From positions 1 to 47,618 of the forward strand of contig JAVEDI010000071.1 in assembly GCA_030841035.1 (NCBI GenBank): DNA of 47,618 nt, read 5' to 3'. The notes beneath the pieces were generated by a model. That model was not told where the DNA came from. It searched no databases and saw only the letters and a list, made by a program, of their open reading frames with translations. The first letter of the stretch is position 1; the number at the start of each line of letters is the position of its first letter. The position numbers and the translations under genes were made by a program. This document shows, in pieces, positions 9,853 to 17,632 of the stretch. This DNA is from Actinomycetota bacterium (GTDB lineage: Bacteria; Actinomycetota; Actinomycetes; JACCUZ01).

Positions 9853-9963
9853 TCAACTGTGGTCGTCACGCCCGCTGACCGTCCACCTCTCGAGCCGCTC
9901 CATGCCCAGCAGCAGCGCTAGCAAGGCCAGCGGGCTCAGCAGAACAAGCATGATCATCGCCAT
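9853..9963 (-). CDS. 36-aa single-span membrane peptide, unknown
   Basis: A short reverse-strand frame beginning at ATG 9963 behind a GGTAGGTG site. It encodes one hydrophobic helix (residues 2-19) followed by a charged tail (MERLERWTVSGRDD). A longer in-frame reading to 10116 overlaps the malic enzyme start and has no membrane or domain character, so the short start is preferred. I do not recognise the family. Composition, ribosome site and clean stop make it likely to be translated. It is divergent from malic enzyme and convergent with the response regulator gene. Confidence 0.5.
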   Translation of the reverse strand: MAMIMLVLLSPLALLALLLGMERLERWTVSGRDDHS

Positions 9964-10096
9964 GTCACCTACCCGGCGCTTACCCTTGCCGCTCGGGCGC
10001 AGGTGAAACCTCGGTGACCGCACAACCGGGCCGGCGAGCCGGACGCCACCACGGGCGGCGCCACCGCGCGGCCCCCGATCTGCGACGATCTGGCCC

Positions 10097-11569
10097 ATGG
10101 CACCGCTGCCCAGCATCTCCTACTCGATCACTGTCCGGCTGGAGGTCCCGGCCCGGGGCAACGCGGTCAGTCAGCTGACCGCCGCCGTGGAGGGCGCCGG
10201 CGGCGTCGTCACGGCACTGGACGTGACCGCTTCCGGCCACGAGCGGCTGCGCATCGACGTCACGTGCGCGGCGAGCGACACCTCGCATGCCGAGCAGGTG
10301 GCGCAGGCGTTGGCCGCGGTCGACGGCGTCACCATCAAGAAGGTCTCCGACCGGACCTTCCTCATGCACCTCGGCGGCAAGATCGAGATCCAGCCGAAGG
10401 TGCCGATCCGCACCCGTGACGACCTGTCGATGATCTACACCCCGGGTGTGGCGCGCGTATGCCTGGCGATCGCGGAGAACCCCGAGGACGCCCGACGGCT
10501 GACCATCAAGCGCAACACCGTGGCGGTGGTCACCGACGGCTCGGCCGTGCTGGGCCTGGGCAACCTGGGCGCGCTGGCCGCGCTGCCGGTGATGGAGGGC
10601 AAGGCTGCCCTGTTCAAGCGGTTCGGCGGCATCGACGCGTTCCCGATCTGCCTCGACACGCAGGACGTCGACGAGATCGTGCGCACCGTCGAGCTGATCG
10701 CCCCCGTGTTCGCCGGCATCAACCTTGAGGACATCTCCGCCCCGCGCTGCTTCGAGATCGAGCGCCGGCTGCGCGAGAAGCTGGACATCCCCGTTTTCCA
10801 CGACGACCAGCACGGCACGGCCATCGTCGTGCTCGCTGCGCTGCTCAACGCGCTGAAGGTGGTGAACAAGTCTCTGGGTGACGTGCGCATCGTGCTGTCC
10901 GGCGCAGGAGCAGCGGGCATGGCCATCCTGACGGTGCTGCTCGAGGCCGGGGCCCGCGACGTGGTCGTCTCCGACAAGGACGGCGTGATCCACCCCGACC
11001 GCCGCGACCTCTCGCCCGAGCTGGTGTGGGTGGCCGAGAACACCAACCGGCAGGGCCTGACCGGCGAGCTGCGCACCGCGCTGGCTGGCGCGGACGTCTT
11101 CATCGGTGTCTCCGCGCCCAACCTGCTCACCGGCGAGGACATCGCGACGATGTCCCCCGCCAGCATCGTGTTCGCGCTCGCCAACCCGGTGCCCGAGGTC
11201 GACCCGACGGCTGCGGCCGAGCATGCGACGGTCGTGGCCAGCGGACGCAGTGACTTCCCCAACCAGATCAACAACGTGCTGGCGTTCCCGGGGGTGTTCC
11301 GCGGGCTGCTCGACGCGCACAGCCGGACGGTGACCGTCGAGACGCTCATCGCGGCCGCCCGGGCGCTGGCCGCGGTCGTGACGGACGACGAGCTCAACGC
11401 GGCGTACATCGTGCCCAGCGTCTTCCACCCCGACGTCTCCTCCACGGTCGCCCATGCGGTGCGCCTGGCGGTGCAGCAGAGCGGCCAGGGCCGGGACATC
11501 GACACCGACCTCTCGGAGGAGGAGCACGCCTTCCTCTCCTCAGCCGATGCGGGACCGCACTACCCGTGA
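10097..11569 (+). CDS. NAD(P)-dependent malic enzyme with N-terminal ACT domain
   Basis: 490-aa enzyme that oxidatively decarboxylates malate to pyruvate. Residues 5-85 form an ACT regulatory domain ([20 protein letters not shown]). The catalytic part has [10 protein letters not shown] with the conserved Tyr, [10 protein letters not shown] with the conserved Lys, the metal-binding HDDQHGTA, and the Rossmann motif GAGAAGMAI. This is the short bacterial form. The ACT domain suggests allosteric control by an amino acid or other small ligand. Cofactor preference is not readable with confidence. The stop overlaps the VanZ-like gene's GTG by 4 nt. Confidence 0.95.
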   Translation: MAPLPSISYSITVRLEVPARGNAVSQLTAAVEGAGGVVTALDVTASGHERLRIDVTCAASDTSHAEQVAQALAAVDGVTIKKVSDRTFLMHLGGKIEIQPKVPIRTRDDLSMIYTPGVARVCLAIAENPEDARRLTIKRNTVAVVTDGSAVLGLGNLGALAALPVMEGKAALFKRFGGIDAFPICLDTQDVDEIVRTVELIAPVFAGINLEDISAPRCFEIERRLREKLDIPVFHDDQHGTAIVVLAALLNALKVVNKSLGDVRIVLSGAGAAGMAILTVLLEAGARDVVVSDKDGVIHPDRRDLSPELVWVAENTNRQGLTGELRTALAGADVFIGVSAPNLLTGEDIATMSPASIVFALANPVPEVDPTAAAEHATVVASGRSDFPNQINNVLAFPGVFRGLLDAHSRTVTVETLIAAARALAAVVTDDELNAAYIVPSVFHPDVSSTVAHAVRLAVQQSGQGRDIDTDLSEEEHAFLSSADAGPHYP

Positions 11570-11982
11570 CGGGGCCGCAACCACCGGACCGGCTCGCCTG
11601 GGCTGCCTTCGCGGGCGCGGTCCTGGTCAACCTGGTGGTGCTGTACTGGCCGCGGGCCGTGTCCACCGCGGGACCGCCTCACCTGGACTGGGTGGTGCAC
11701 CTGCTGATCTTCGCCGCCGTGGCCCTCACCGGTCTGCGGGTCGGGCTGCCGCTGCCGTTGCTGGTCGGGGTCCTGGTGCTGCATGCCGTGACGAGCGAGC
11801 TCGCGCAGCACTTCTGGCTGCCCGCCCGCAGCGGCGACCCGGCCGACGCCGCAGCCGACGTACTCGGTGTCCTCCTGGGTGTTGCGACGGCCCGGGTAGG
11901 GGGATCATGGGCGCATGACCGAGCCGGAGGTGCTGACCGAGCTGACGGGGCGGCTGCTCGTGGCGACACCGATGCTGGGTGA
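11566..11982 (+). CDS. VanZ-like small membrane protein
   Basis: 138 aa with about four hydrophobic segments (residues 10-28, 43-60, 62-82, 95-112) and the HLDWVVHLLIFAAVAL plus LHAVTSELAQHF pattern of the VanZ-like family. It starts GTG at 11566 with a GTGA overlap on malic enzyme. The last ~23 codons run 68 nt into the yqgE gene in another frame and look like low-complexity tail, so the functional protein probably ends near residue 115. The function of chromosomal VanZ-like proteins is not established outside teicoplanin resistance. Confidence 0.75.
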   Translation: MTGPQPPDRLAWAAFAGAVLVNLVVLYWPRAVSTAGPPHLDWVVHLLIFAAVALTGLRVGLPLPLLVGVLVLHAVTSELAQHFWLPARSGDPADAAADVLGVLLGVATARVGGSWAHDRAGGADRADGAAARGDTDAG

Positions 11983-12490
11983 CCCCAACTTCAACCGCAG
12001 CGTGATCCTGGTGCTGGACCATGACGAGAGCGGAACCCTGGGCGTGATCGTCAACCGGCCGACGACAGTGCCGGTGGCCGAGGTGCTGCCGGCGTGGCAG
12101 CAGTTCACGACCGAACCGGGCGTGCTCTTCCAGGGCGGCCCGGTGGCGCTCGACTCGGCCCTGGGCCTCGCCGTGCTGCCGGGCGTCGGCGACGAGGAGC
12201 CGCTGGGCTGGCGGCGGGTCGTCGACGGCCTCGGGCTCGTGGACCTCGACGTCCCCCCGCAGGTGCTCGTCGCCGGGATGGCGGGCCTGCGGATCTTCGC
12301 GGGCTACTCCGGGTGGGGCAGCGGCCAGCTCGAGGAGGAGCTCGCGGAGGGTGCGTGGTACGTCGTCCCCGGGCAGGCGCACGACGCGTTCACGGTCGAT
12401 CCGCAGCAGCTGTGGCGGCGCGTGCTGCGCCGGCAGGGCGGCGACCTGGCGTTCGTGTCGACCTACCCGGACGACCCGTCGATGAACTAG
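11915..12490 (+). CDS. YqgE/AlgH family protein (UPF0301)
   Basis: 191 aa. The N-terminal GRLLVATPMLGDPNFNRSVILVLDH and NRPTTVP regions, FQGGPV, FAGYSGWGSGQLEEEL and WYVVP are the hallmarks of the YqgE/AlgH family. It is cytosolic with no membrane segment. The biochemical role is unknown; the name AlgH comes from an alginate regulator in Pseudomonas and does not transfer. The ATG at 11915 has a GGGGGA stretch about 10 nt upstream. Confidence 0.92.
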   Translation: MTEPEVLTELTGRLLVATPMLGDPNFNRSVILVLDHDESGTLGVIVNRPTTVPVAEVLPAWQQFTTEPGVLFQGGPVALDSALGLAVLPGVGDEEPLGWRRVVDGLGLVDLDVPPQVLVAGMAGLRIFAGYSGWGSGQLEEELAEGAWYVVPGQAHDAFTVDPQQLWRRVLRRQGGDLAFVSTYPDDPSMN

Positions 12491-12502
12491 GAACGCCCTG
12501 CC

Positions 12503-12508
12503 TAGACT
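12503..12508 (+). promoter_or_regulatory. -10-like hexamer TAGACT before DUF3039 gene
   Basis: TAGACT ends 7 nt before ATG 12516 with no Shine-Dalgarno between them, consistent with a leaderless promoter separating this gene from yqgE. Confidence 0.45.
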
Positions 12509-12515
12509 GGGGCGC

Positions 12516-12818
12516 ATGACGAGTCCCGGCATCGAGGAACCCGGCCTGACGGGCGCTGCGCAGCGCACCACGCTGCTCGAGCGCGAGGTCGAGACGACCC
12601 CGCGCACGTCGCACGGTGACGGCGACCACGAGCGGTTCGCGCACTACGTGCGCAAGGAGAAGATCCTGGAGTCGGCGCTGTCGGGAGACCCGGTGATCGC
12701 GCTCTGCGGCAAGGTATGGGTGCCCGGGCGCGACCCGAGTCGCTTCCCGGTGTGCCCCGAGTGCAAGGAGATCTACTCCGGCATGCCCCCCGGCGGCGGC
12801 GCCGACGACGACAGCTGA
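12516..12818 (+). CDS. DUF3039 domain-containing protein
   Basis: 100-aa actinobacterial protein. The conserved core is RFAHYVRKEKILESA, then ALCGKVWVPGRDP and VCPECKEIY; C-GK-W plus CPEC looks like a small metal-binding site, although this is inference. The N-terminal 35 residues are polar and likely disordered. It is convergent with the VOC gene, 12 nt away, with no evident terminator. Function unknown. Confidence 0.85.
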   Translation: MTSPGIEEPGLTGAAQRTTLLEREVETTPRTSHGDGDHERFAHYVRKEKILESALSGDPVIALCGKVWVPGRDPSRFPVCPECKEIYSGMPPGGGADDDS

Positions 12819-12830
12819 CCGGCGGCGTCC

Positions 12831-13355
12831 CTACAGGACGGTGGAGCCGTACATCTCGCCGAGGGGATCGGCCAGCAGCTCCAACCGGACCCCGTCCGGG
12901 TCGCGGAAGTACATCGAGACCCCGCTCTCGAGCAGGTACTCGACCCCTGCCTCGTCGAGCTTGTCCTTGAGGTGCGCCCACCGGTCAGGCGCCACGGAGA
13001 TCGCGATGTGGTGCACCCCGCCGAGCACCTCCTGGTAGGGCCCGAGACCGAGCCCGGGAAAGTCGAAGAAGGCCAGCAGGTTGCCGTTGCCGATGTCGAA
13101 GAAGAAGTGGTTGCTCCCCTTGTAGTCGCGGTTCTCGAAGATCTCGGTCATCGGGAACTCGAGCAGCTCCTGGTAGAAGCGCACGGTCCGCTCGACGTCG
13201 GAGGAGACGAGGGCGAAGTGGTGCAGCCCGCGCGCCGAGGAGGGCGGCCGTTCGCCGTCGGGGCGCAGGTAGGTCTCACGGATCGCCTCACGCCGGGCGT
13301 TGATGGCGTCGAGGGTCTGGTCGTCGACGTGGGTGTCGGAGGCTTTGTTGCTCAT
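12831..13355 (-). CDS. VOC (glyoxalase/dioxygenase-fold) protein
   Basis: 174 aa with one vicinal-oxygen-chelate module: GLHHFALVSSDVERTVRFYQELL, then GVHHIAISV and YFRDPDGVRLELL at the C-terminus. The His and Glu of these motifs would bind a divalent metal. Members include glyoxalases, ring-cleavage dioxygenases and epimerases, so the reaction is unknown. I chose ATG 13355; ATG 13376 is also possible, and neither has a good Shine-Dalgarno. The open frame continues upstream through an intergenic palindrome, which is not coding. Confidence 0.82.
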   Translation of the reverse strand: MSNKASDTHVDDQTLDAINARREAIRETYLRPDGERPPSSARGLHHFALVSSDVERTVRFYQELLEFPMTEIFENRDYKGSNHFFFDIGNGNLLAFFDFPGLGLGPYQEVLGGVHHIAISVAPDRWAHLKDKLDEAGVEYLLESGVSMYFRDPDGVRLELLADPLGEMYGSTVL

Positions 13356-13398
13356 GCACGCACCGCACCACCGCATGTCAGCGCTGTCAAGGAGCCGC

Positions 13399-13413
13399 TT
13401 CCCCTCACGATCA
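13399..13413 (-). repeat. Half copy of the 53-bp palindromic element
   Basis: TTCCCCTCACGATCA is identical over 15 nt to one arm of the full element at 13486-13538 (its bases 13523-13537), but the opposite arm is missing. It lies about 45 nt upstream of the VOC start codon and suggests a decayed or partly deleted copy. Confidence 0.6.
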
Positions 13414-13485
13414 GGGGTGGGAGGCGTCGTGACCGGAGCTGAGGACGAAAGGGGCTGTTGGGGCGGGGCTCGTCGCGCCCCGGTG

Positions 13486-13538
13486 GTGATCGTGAGGGGG
13501 ATCGGCACGGATGTGGTGCTGTTTCCCCTCACGATCAC
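13486..13538 (-). repeat. 53-bp dispersed palindromic element, copy 1
   Basis: Terminal arms GTGATCGTGAGGGG and its perfect complement CCCCTCACGATCAC (14 bp) enclose about 25 nt. Read on the minus strand it matches the copies at 40268 and 40359 at 49 of 53 positions; three of the four differences fall in the central loop and one in the distal arm. It lies in a divergent intergenic region, so it is not simply a terminator. Confidence 0.85.
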
Positions 13539-13616
13539 GAGGGGGGGAGGGGGGAGGGGGGAGGGCGGAGGGCGGAGGGCGGATGGGGGAGGGCGCAGGG
13601 CGGAGGGCGGAGCGAC
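13539..13616. repeat. G-rich purine tract with G-quadruplex potential
   Basis: Runs of three to seven G separated by single A or short GCGGA units occur throughout, with repeated GGGCGGA units from about 13563. Four or more G-runs in close spacing meet the usual G4 pattern. The tract abuts element copy 1; in the element's own orientation it is a C-rich tract preceding the palindrome, as at 40139-40267. Confidence 0.75.
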
Positions 13617-13645
13617 GGGTACCCCCCCGCCGCCGGGCGGGGCTA

Positions 13646-13651
13646 TACGGT
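13646..13651 (+). promoter_or_regulatory. -10-like hexamer TACGGT before DUF6986 gene
   Basis: TACGGT (within CTATACGGT) ends 6 nt before ATG 13658, with no Shine-Dalgarno, fitting a leaderless start. Confidence 0.4.
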
Positions 13652-13657
13652 GCCCGG

Positions 13658-14827
13658 ATGAGCGAGCCGACGTCGCTGCCGCCCGGGCTCGCCGGCCGGC
13701 TCGACGAGCTGCTGGCGGACGCGGACGCCGCCCTGGCCGCCCGGCGCCCGGTCGCCGTGGAGCGGCAGCCGGTGCACACCGTCTACGTCCCCGCGGACCG
13801 GCTCAGTCGGGACACGTCCGAGCGGTGGGGCGCCGCAGCCCGCGAGGCGTTGCGCGCGCACGCCACCGGACCCGAGACCCTCGGGGTCGAGTCCGAGGTC
13901 TGGGACCGGCTGCTCCGCAAGCTCGCGGACTCGCCGATCGAGGACCTGCGGATCGACTTCGAGGACGGGTACGGCGACCGCGGTGACGCCGAGGAGGACG
14001 CACACGCCCGACGCGCCGGAGAGCTGCTGGGGGACATGACGCCGACGCACGGCACCGGGCTGCGCATCAAGAGCCTGGACGCCGCGACTCGCGGCCGTGC
14101 GCTGCGCACGCTCGACGTGCTGCTGAGCGCCTGCGGCCGTGTCCCGGCGGGTTTCGTGGTCACCGTGGCGAAGGTGCGCGGTCCCGCCGAGGTGCTCGCC
14201 GCCCGTGAGCTGCTCGCCGCTGTCGACGCCGCCGTGCCCGGGGAACCGCTGCGCTTCGAGGTGCAGATCGAGACGCCGGAGGCGGTCGCCCGTATCGACG
14301 AGATCGTCGCGGTCGCCGGTCCGCGCTGCGCCGGCCTGCACTACGGCACCTACGACTACAGCGCGGCGCTCGGCGTCGCCGCCGCCCACCAGTCGCTGGA
14401 CCATCCCGTCGCCGACCACGCCAAGGCCACCATGCAGGTAGCGGCGGCGACCGTCGGCCTGCGGGTCGTCGACGGCTCGTCCAACGTGCTGCCGGTGGGT
14501 GACGGCGAGGCGGTCCGGACCGCCTGGTCGATGCACATGCGGCTTGTCGAGCGCTCCATGCGGCAGGGCATCTACCAGGGCTGGGACCTGCACCCGGGGC
14601 AGCTGGTCAGCCGCTACGCGGCGGCGTTCTCCTTCTACCGCGAGGGGTTCGCGGTAGCCGCGGCCCGGCTGCGCGACTACCAGGCCCGGGTGTCGGGCGG
14701 CGTCCTCGACGAGCCGGCCACGGCCCGGGCGCTGGCCGGCTACCTGCGCCGCGGTCTCGACTGCGGTGCGCTCGACGCGGCTGAGGTCACCGCGTCGGCG
14801 GGTGCCGACTGGTCACGTCTCGACTGA
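13658..14827 (+). CDS. DUF6986-type HpcH/HpaI aldolase-like protein of the urate cluster
   Basis: 389 aa with the TIM-barrel fold of citrate lyase beta/HpcH-type aldolases: DFEDGYG (100-106) with acidic residues for metal, EVQIETPEAV (201-210) carrying the conserved glutamate, and a GWDLHPGQ stretch near the end. Family members are malate synthase/aldolase-like C-C lyases. The gene ends 8 nt from the convergent uricase gene, and homologues recur beside urate-degradation genes in actinobacteria, so a role in handling a ureido or glyoxylate product is plausible but unproven. The open frame runs upstream through the purine tract; ATG 13658 is the first start that gives family-like sequence. Confidence 0.82.
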   Translation: MSEPTSLPPGLAGRLDELLADADAALAARRPVAVERQPVHTVYVPADRLSRDTSERWGAAAREALRAHATGPETLGVESEVWDRLLRKLADSPIEDLRIDFEDGYGDRGDAEEDAHARRAGELLGDMTPTHGTGLRIKSLDAATRGRALRTLDVLLSACGRVPAGFVVTVAKVRGPAEVLAARELLAAVDAAVPGEPLRFEVQIETPEAVARIDEIVAVAGPRCAGLHYGTYDYSAALGVAAAHQSLDHPVADHAKATMQVAAATVGLRVVDGSSNVLPVGDGEAVRTAWSMHMRLVERSMRQGIYQGWDLHPGQLVSRYAAAFSFYREGFAVAAARLRDYQARVSGGVLDEPATARALAGYLRRGLDCGALDAAEVTASAGADWSRLD

Positions 14828-14835
14828 ACCGGGAC

Positions 14836-15687
14836 TCACCCCGACCGACGCACCTCTCCTTCGATCACCCCGAACGGCCGGTCGGTCGCGACGTAGACCG
14901 CTCGGTCGTTGCTGAGGCCGAACGGCGCGAGGTCCACGAGAACGTGGTGCTTGTTGGGCAGCTGCAACGTCACCGCGTCGAGCTCCTCACACGCCGCCAG
15001 CGACGCCTCGCCCATGGCGTGCAGGGTGTGCTGCACGGAGCGTGACTCGTGCACGGCGAAGGTGCTGACCATCGCCGCCCGGACTGCGGACCGCGCGACG
15101 TCGTACGCCGGTGTGCTTCCCGCGAGGTAGCCCCACTCGGCGGTCACCTCCGTGGCCAGGATGCGGTCGTCGGTCTCGGCGAGCACGGTGAGCTCGTCGC
15201 GCAGGAAGCCGGAGAAGGCGGAGCCGGTCGTCTTGAGCAGCAGCAGCCCGCTGAAACCGCTGCGCGTGTCGGCAGGACCGGTGCGGCGGCGGGTCACCAG
15301 GGCGGTCGCGCACTCAGCCGAGCCGCCGACGAACGCGTGTGCGTCGCCCACCAGGGGGGCCCACCCGTGCTCGCGCAGCCGCACCTCGGCGAGCGTGCAC
15401 GCGGGGGAGACGTCGAGGAAGCGGCCGGCGAGGGCCGCACCGAAGTCCTCGAGCGGCCCGGTCAGGTGCTGCTGGGCCAGCGCGTAGACGGTGGAGCGCA
15501 TGGTGTCGGTCGGCAGCACGGGGGAGTTGTCGGCGTCGGTGTGCACGCGGTCGAAGGCGCCCTCCAGCCGTACGTCGACGGTGAGGTCGCGCAGCACGTC
15601 GGACCGGTGGGGCCCCTCGCCGCGGCGCACCAGCACCAGCCGGATGCCGTCCTTGCCGTAGCGGTTGTGGCCCATCACCGCGCTCAC
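14836..15687 (-). CDS. uox: Urate oxidase (uricase)
   Basis: 283-aa cofactor-free oxidase converting urate to 5-hydroxyisourate. Catalytic K12 lies in YGKDGIR, the T60/D61 pair in LPTDTMRSTVYAL, and the C-terminal site in LPNKHHVLVDL. The protein has the two T-fold repeats expected for the family's ~300 residues. The GTG at 15687 follows GGAGG by 5 nt. It is the last gene of a minus-strand operon (fusion protein, uraH, uricase), 32 nt downstream of uraH. Confidence 0.96.
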   Translation of the reverse strand: MSAVMGHNRYGKDGIRLVLVRRGEGPHRSDVLRDLTVDVRLEGAFDRVHTDADNSPVLPTDTMRSTVYALAQQHLTGPLEDFGAALAGRFLDVSPACTLAEVRLREHGWAPLVGDAHAFVGGSAECATALVTRRRTGPADTRSGFSGLLLLKTTGSAFSGFLRDELTVLAETDDRILATEVTAEWGYLAGSTPAYDVARSAVRAAMVSTFAVHESRSVQHTLHAMGEASLAACEELDAVTLQLPNKHHVLVDLAPFGLSNDRAVYVATDRPFGVIEGEVRRSG

Positions 15688-15719
15688 CGCGGCCTCCTAC
15701 CTCTCATCGGTCCTCCCGC

Positions 15720-16034
15720 CTAGCTACCGCGGTAGGTGGTGTATCCGTACGGCGAGAGCAGCAGGGGCACATGGTGGTGCTCGGCCGGCCGGTGCACGGT
15801 GAAGTCGATGACCACCTGCGGGTGGAAGGAGCCGCCGGAGAAGTACTCACCGGTCGCGAAGAGCAGCCGGTAGGCCCCGGCCGGCGTGGCGTCGCCGTCG
15901 AGCGCCGTCCACCGCCCGTCGGCGTCGGTGCGTCCGGCCGCGACCTGGTGCCCGTCGCGCTCGAGGCGTACGGCGACCCCGGTGGCCGGTCGCCCGGTCG
16001 ACGTGTCGAGGACGTGGGTGCTCACCCCGCTCAC
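15720..16034 (-). CDS. uraH: Hydroxyisourate hydrolase
   Basis: 104-aa transthyretin-like enzyme that hydrolyses 5-hydroxyisourate to OHCU. STHVLDTSTGRPA at the N-terminus carries the catalytic His7, and the protein ends in the diagnostic YRGS tetrapeptide (101-104). FHPQVVIDF and HHHVPLLLSPYGYTTYRGS are typical. There is no signal peptide. The start overlaps the end of the upstream fusion gene by 4 nt, so the two are translationally coupled. Confidence 0.96.
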   Translation of the reverse strand: MSGVSTHVLDTSTGRPATGVAVRLERDGHQVAAGRTDADGRWTALDGDATPAGAYRLLFATGEYFSGGSFHPQVVIDFTVHRPAEHHHVPLLLSPYGYTTYRGS

Positions 16035-17479
16035 GGCGTGATCAGCTTCGCCAGGCGCAGATCCATGATCTTCTGCAGCTCGGCGCAGGCGATCGCGAAC
16101 TCGGTGTCGGGATCGTTGCCCAGTCGTTCGCCCAGCCGGGCGAGCACGTCATCGGCCGACAGCCCCGTCGCGCTGAGCAGGAACACGTAGCCGAAGCGCT
16201 GCTGGTACTCGCGGTTGCCCTCCGCCAGCGCCTGTGCCGTCTCGGGCGACGGCCGGGCGCTCGCGGCCTGCTCCTGGCGCGACCACGGGCTCGCGCCGTC
16301 GCTCCGGCCGAGAGGAGGGTGGGCGGCGAACGTCTGCAACCGTTCGTCGCGGTCGAGGTCCTCCCACGCGCGAGCCGCGGCGGCCCGCAGGTCGGCCAAG
16401 GTCTCGTAGGGCCGGCGCTGCGCCACCTCGCGCGCCCAGGCGGTGGAGCCGCAGACTGCGTGCAGCTCGTTCTCGGCCCGCGCCGGCGTGAGGCTGGCTA
16501 GCCAGCGCAGCCCCAGGTCCTCGGCGCCGCGCTGCGACAGGGAGCCCCACAGGCGTAGCCGCGCCACGCCGCCGTCGGGGAACACGTTGAGCCGCACGTG
16601 GGTGACGGGGCCATGGTGCGGCACACGGAAGCGGTGCCGCATGTGCGGGCGAAGCGCCGTCTGCGCGAGCACCGGTTCCCACGCGCCGTCGACCTTGCCG
16701 TCGAGCGAGAACGATGCGGGGGCGTTGCCCTTGAAGAACCGGGTGTCCACCTCGGCGATGCGGATGACGCCCTCGTCGGCGAGCCGCACGATGGCCCAGT
16801 CGTTGCCGGGACCGCGCCGACGCCGGGTCTCCCAGCCGTCGGCCATCGAGGCAGGAGCGGTCGGCTGGTTGAGGTTGTGCCGGTGGGAGAAGTACATGTC
16901 GCTGCAGTCGACGACCAGCCCGCCGAACTCGAGGCCCGCAAGGTCGAGGGGCATGCCCCAGATGTCGCGCGGGTCGGGCACCGGCTCGCCGTGCACGCGC
17001 AGCCGCGCCACCCCGCCGTCGGGCGAGATGGTGAGCCGGACATGGGTGATGCGGGCGCCCTGCGACACGTTGACGAGGTGCTTGTGGTCGCCCGACAACG
17101 AGGTGCGCGAGCCGAGCGCCACCCAGTCGGCGTCCGCGAGCTCCTCGGCCGAGGGATAGCCGTCGACCGCGCAGCCTTCCAGCCAGCACTCCTGCGGGTG
17201 GTTGCCGGTGAAGTGCGCCGTGTCGACGACCACGCCGCGCACGATGCCCGGGGCGCCGAGCCGCACGATGCACCAGTCGACCCCGGGGCCGCGGCGTCGG
17301 CGGGTCTCCCAGCCGTCCATCCACTTGCCGCGCTTGTTGTAGAGACCGGCCTTGAACTCCGCCGGCTCGGGGCGCAGCAGGTTGTCCGCGAGGGCGAAGT
17401 ACTCGTCGGACCGACCCACGACAGCGGCCCCGAGGCGCTCGTCGCACAGGTCGGGCAGCGTGGTGAAGTCGACCGACAT
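16031..17479 (-). CDS. Allantoicase-OHCU decarboxylase fusion
   Basis: 482 aa. Residues about 10-315 are allantoicase (allantoate to ureidoglycolate plus urea), built of two jelly-roll repeats: DGWETRRRRGPG occurs at 55-66 and again at 214-225, and PDGGVARLR at 153-161 and 301-309. Residues about 320-480 are 2-oxo-4-hydroxy-4-carboxy-5-ureidoimidazoline decarboxylase, with STAWA, the AAHPPLGR catalytic-His motif (385-392) and the C-terminal NREYQQRFGYVFL helix; this domain makes (S)-allantoin. The two activities are separated in the pathway by allantoinase, which is absent from the window. There is no frame break between the halves. It is the first gene of the operon, divergent from xanthine dehydrogenase. 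Confidence 0.93.
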   Translation of the reverse strand: MSVDFTTLPDLCDERLGAAVVGRSDEYFALADNLLRPEPAEFKAGLYNKRGKWMDGWETRRRRGPGVDWCIVRLGAPGIVRGVVVDTAHFTGNHPQECWLEGCAVDGYPSAEELADADWVALGSRTSLSGDHKHLVNVSQGARITHVRLTISPDGGVARLRVHGEPVPDPRDIWGMPLDLAGLEFGGLVVDCSDMYFSHRHNLNQPTAPASMADGWETRRRRGPGNDWAIVRLADEGVIRIAEVDTRFFKGNAPASFSLDGKVDGAWEPVLAQTALRPHMRHRFRVPHHGPVTHVRLNVFPDGGVARLRLWGSLSQRGAEDLGLRWLASLTPARAENELHAVCGSTAWAREVAQRRPYETLADLRAAAARAWEDLDRDERLQTFAAHPPLGRSDGASPWSRQEQAASARPSPETAQALAEGNREYQQRFGYVFLLSATGLSADDVLARLGERLGNDPDTEFAIACAELQKIMDLRLAKLITP

Positions 17480-17632
17480 CCTTGCCCGCCTCCGTCCTGC
17501 ACCGGCAGCCGTCGTACGTCGCCGCGGGTGACCGTGTGGTGCCCGCCCTGATGCTAGGGGAGCCAGCCGCGCAGCGCCGGGTCGTGAGGCGCGTCCGTGA
17601 CAGGGAGCGGGCCGCGCGGTTGACTACACGGC

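Larger units (their letters stand above)
13356..13657. other. Repeat-rich intergenic region
   Basis: This 302-nt gap lies between divergent genes (VOC on minus, DUF6986 on plus). It holds a half copy (13399-13413) and a full copy (13486-13538) of the 53-bp palindromic element, followed by about 80 nt of almost pure purine, G-rich sequence, and a -10-like box just before the plus-strand gene. No credible protein gene is seen in it. Confidence 0.8.

Noticed and set aside
9964-10096. Possible riboswitch in the gap between the 36-aa peptide gene and malic enzyme
   Set aside because: No conserved motif of a known class (for example ydaO/c-di-AMP) could be matched on either strand.
13356-13538. 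N-terminal extension of the VOC protein by up to 61 residues
   Set aside because: The extension would translate the intergenic palindromic element and has no VOC-like sequence.
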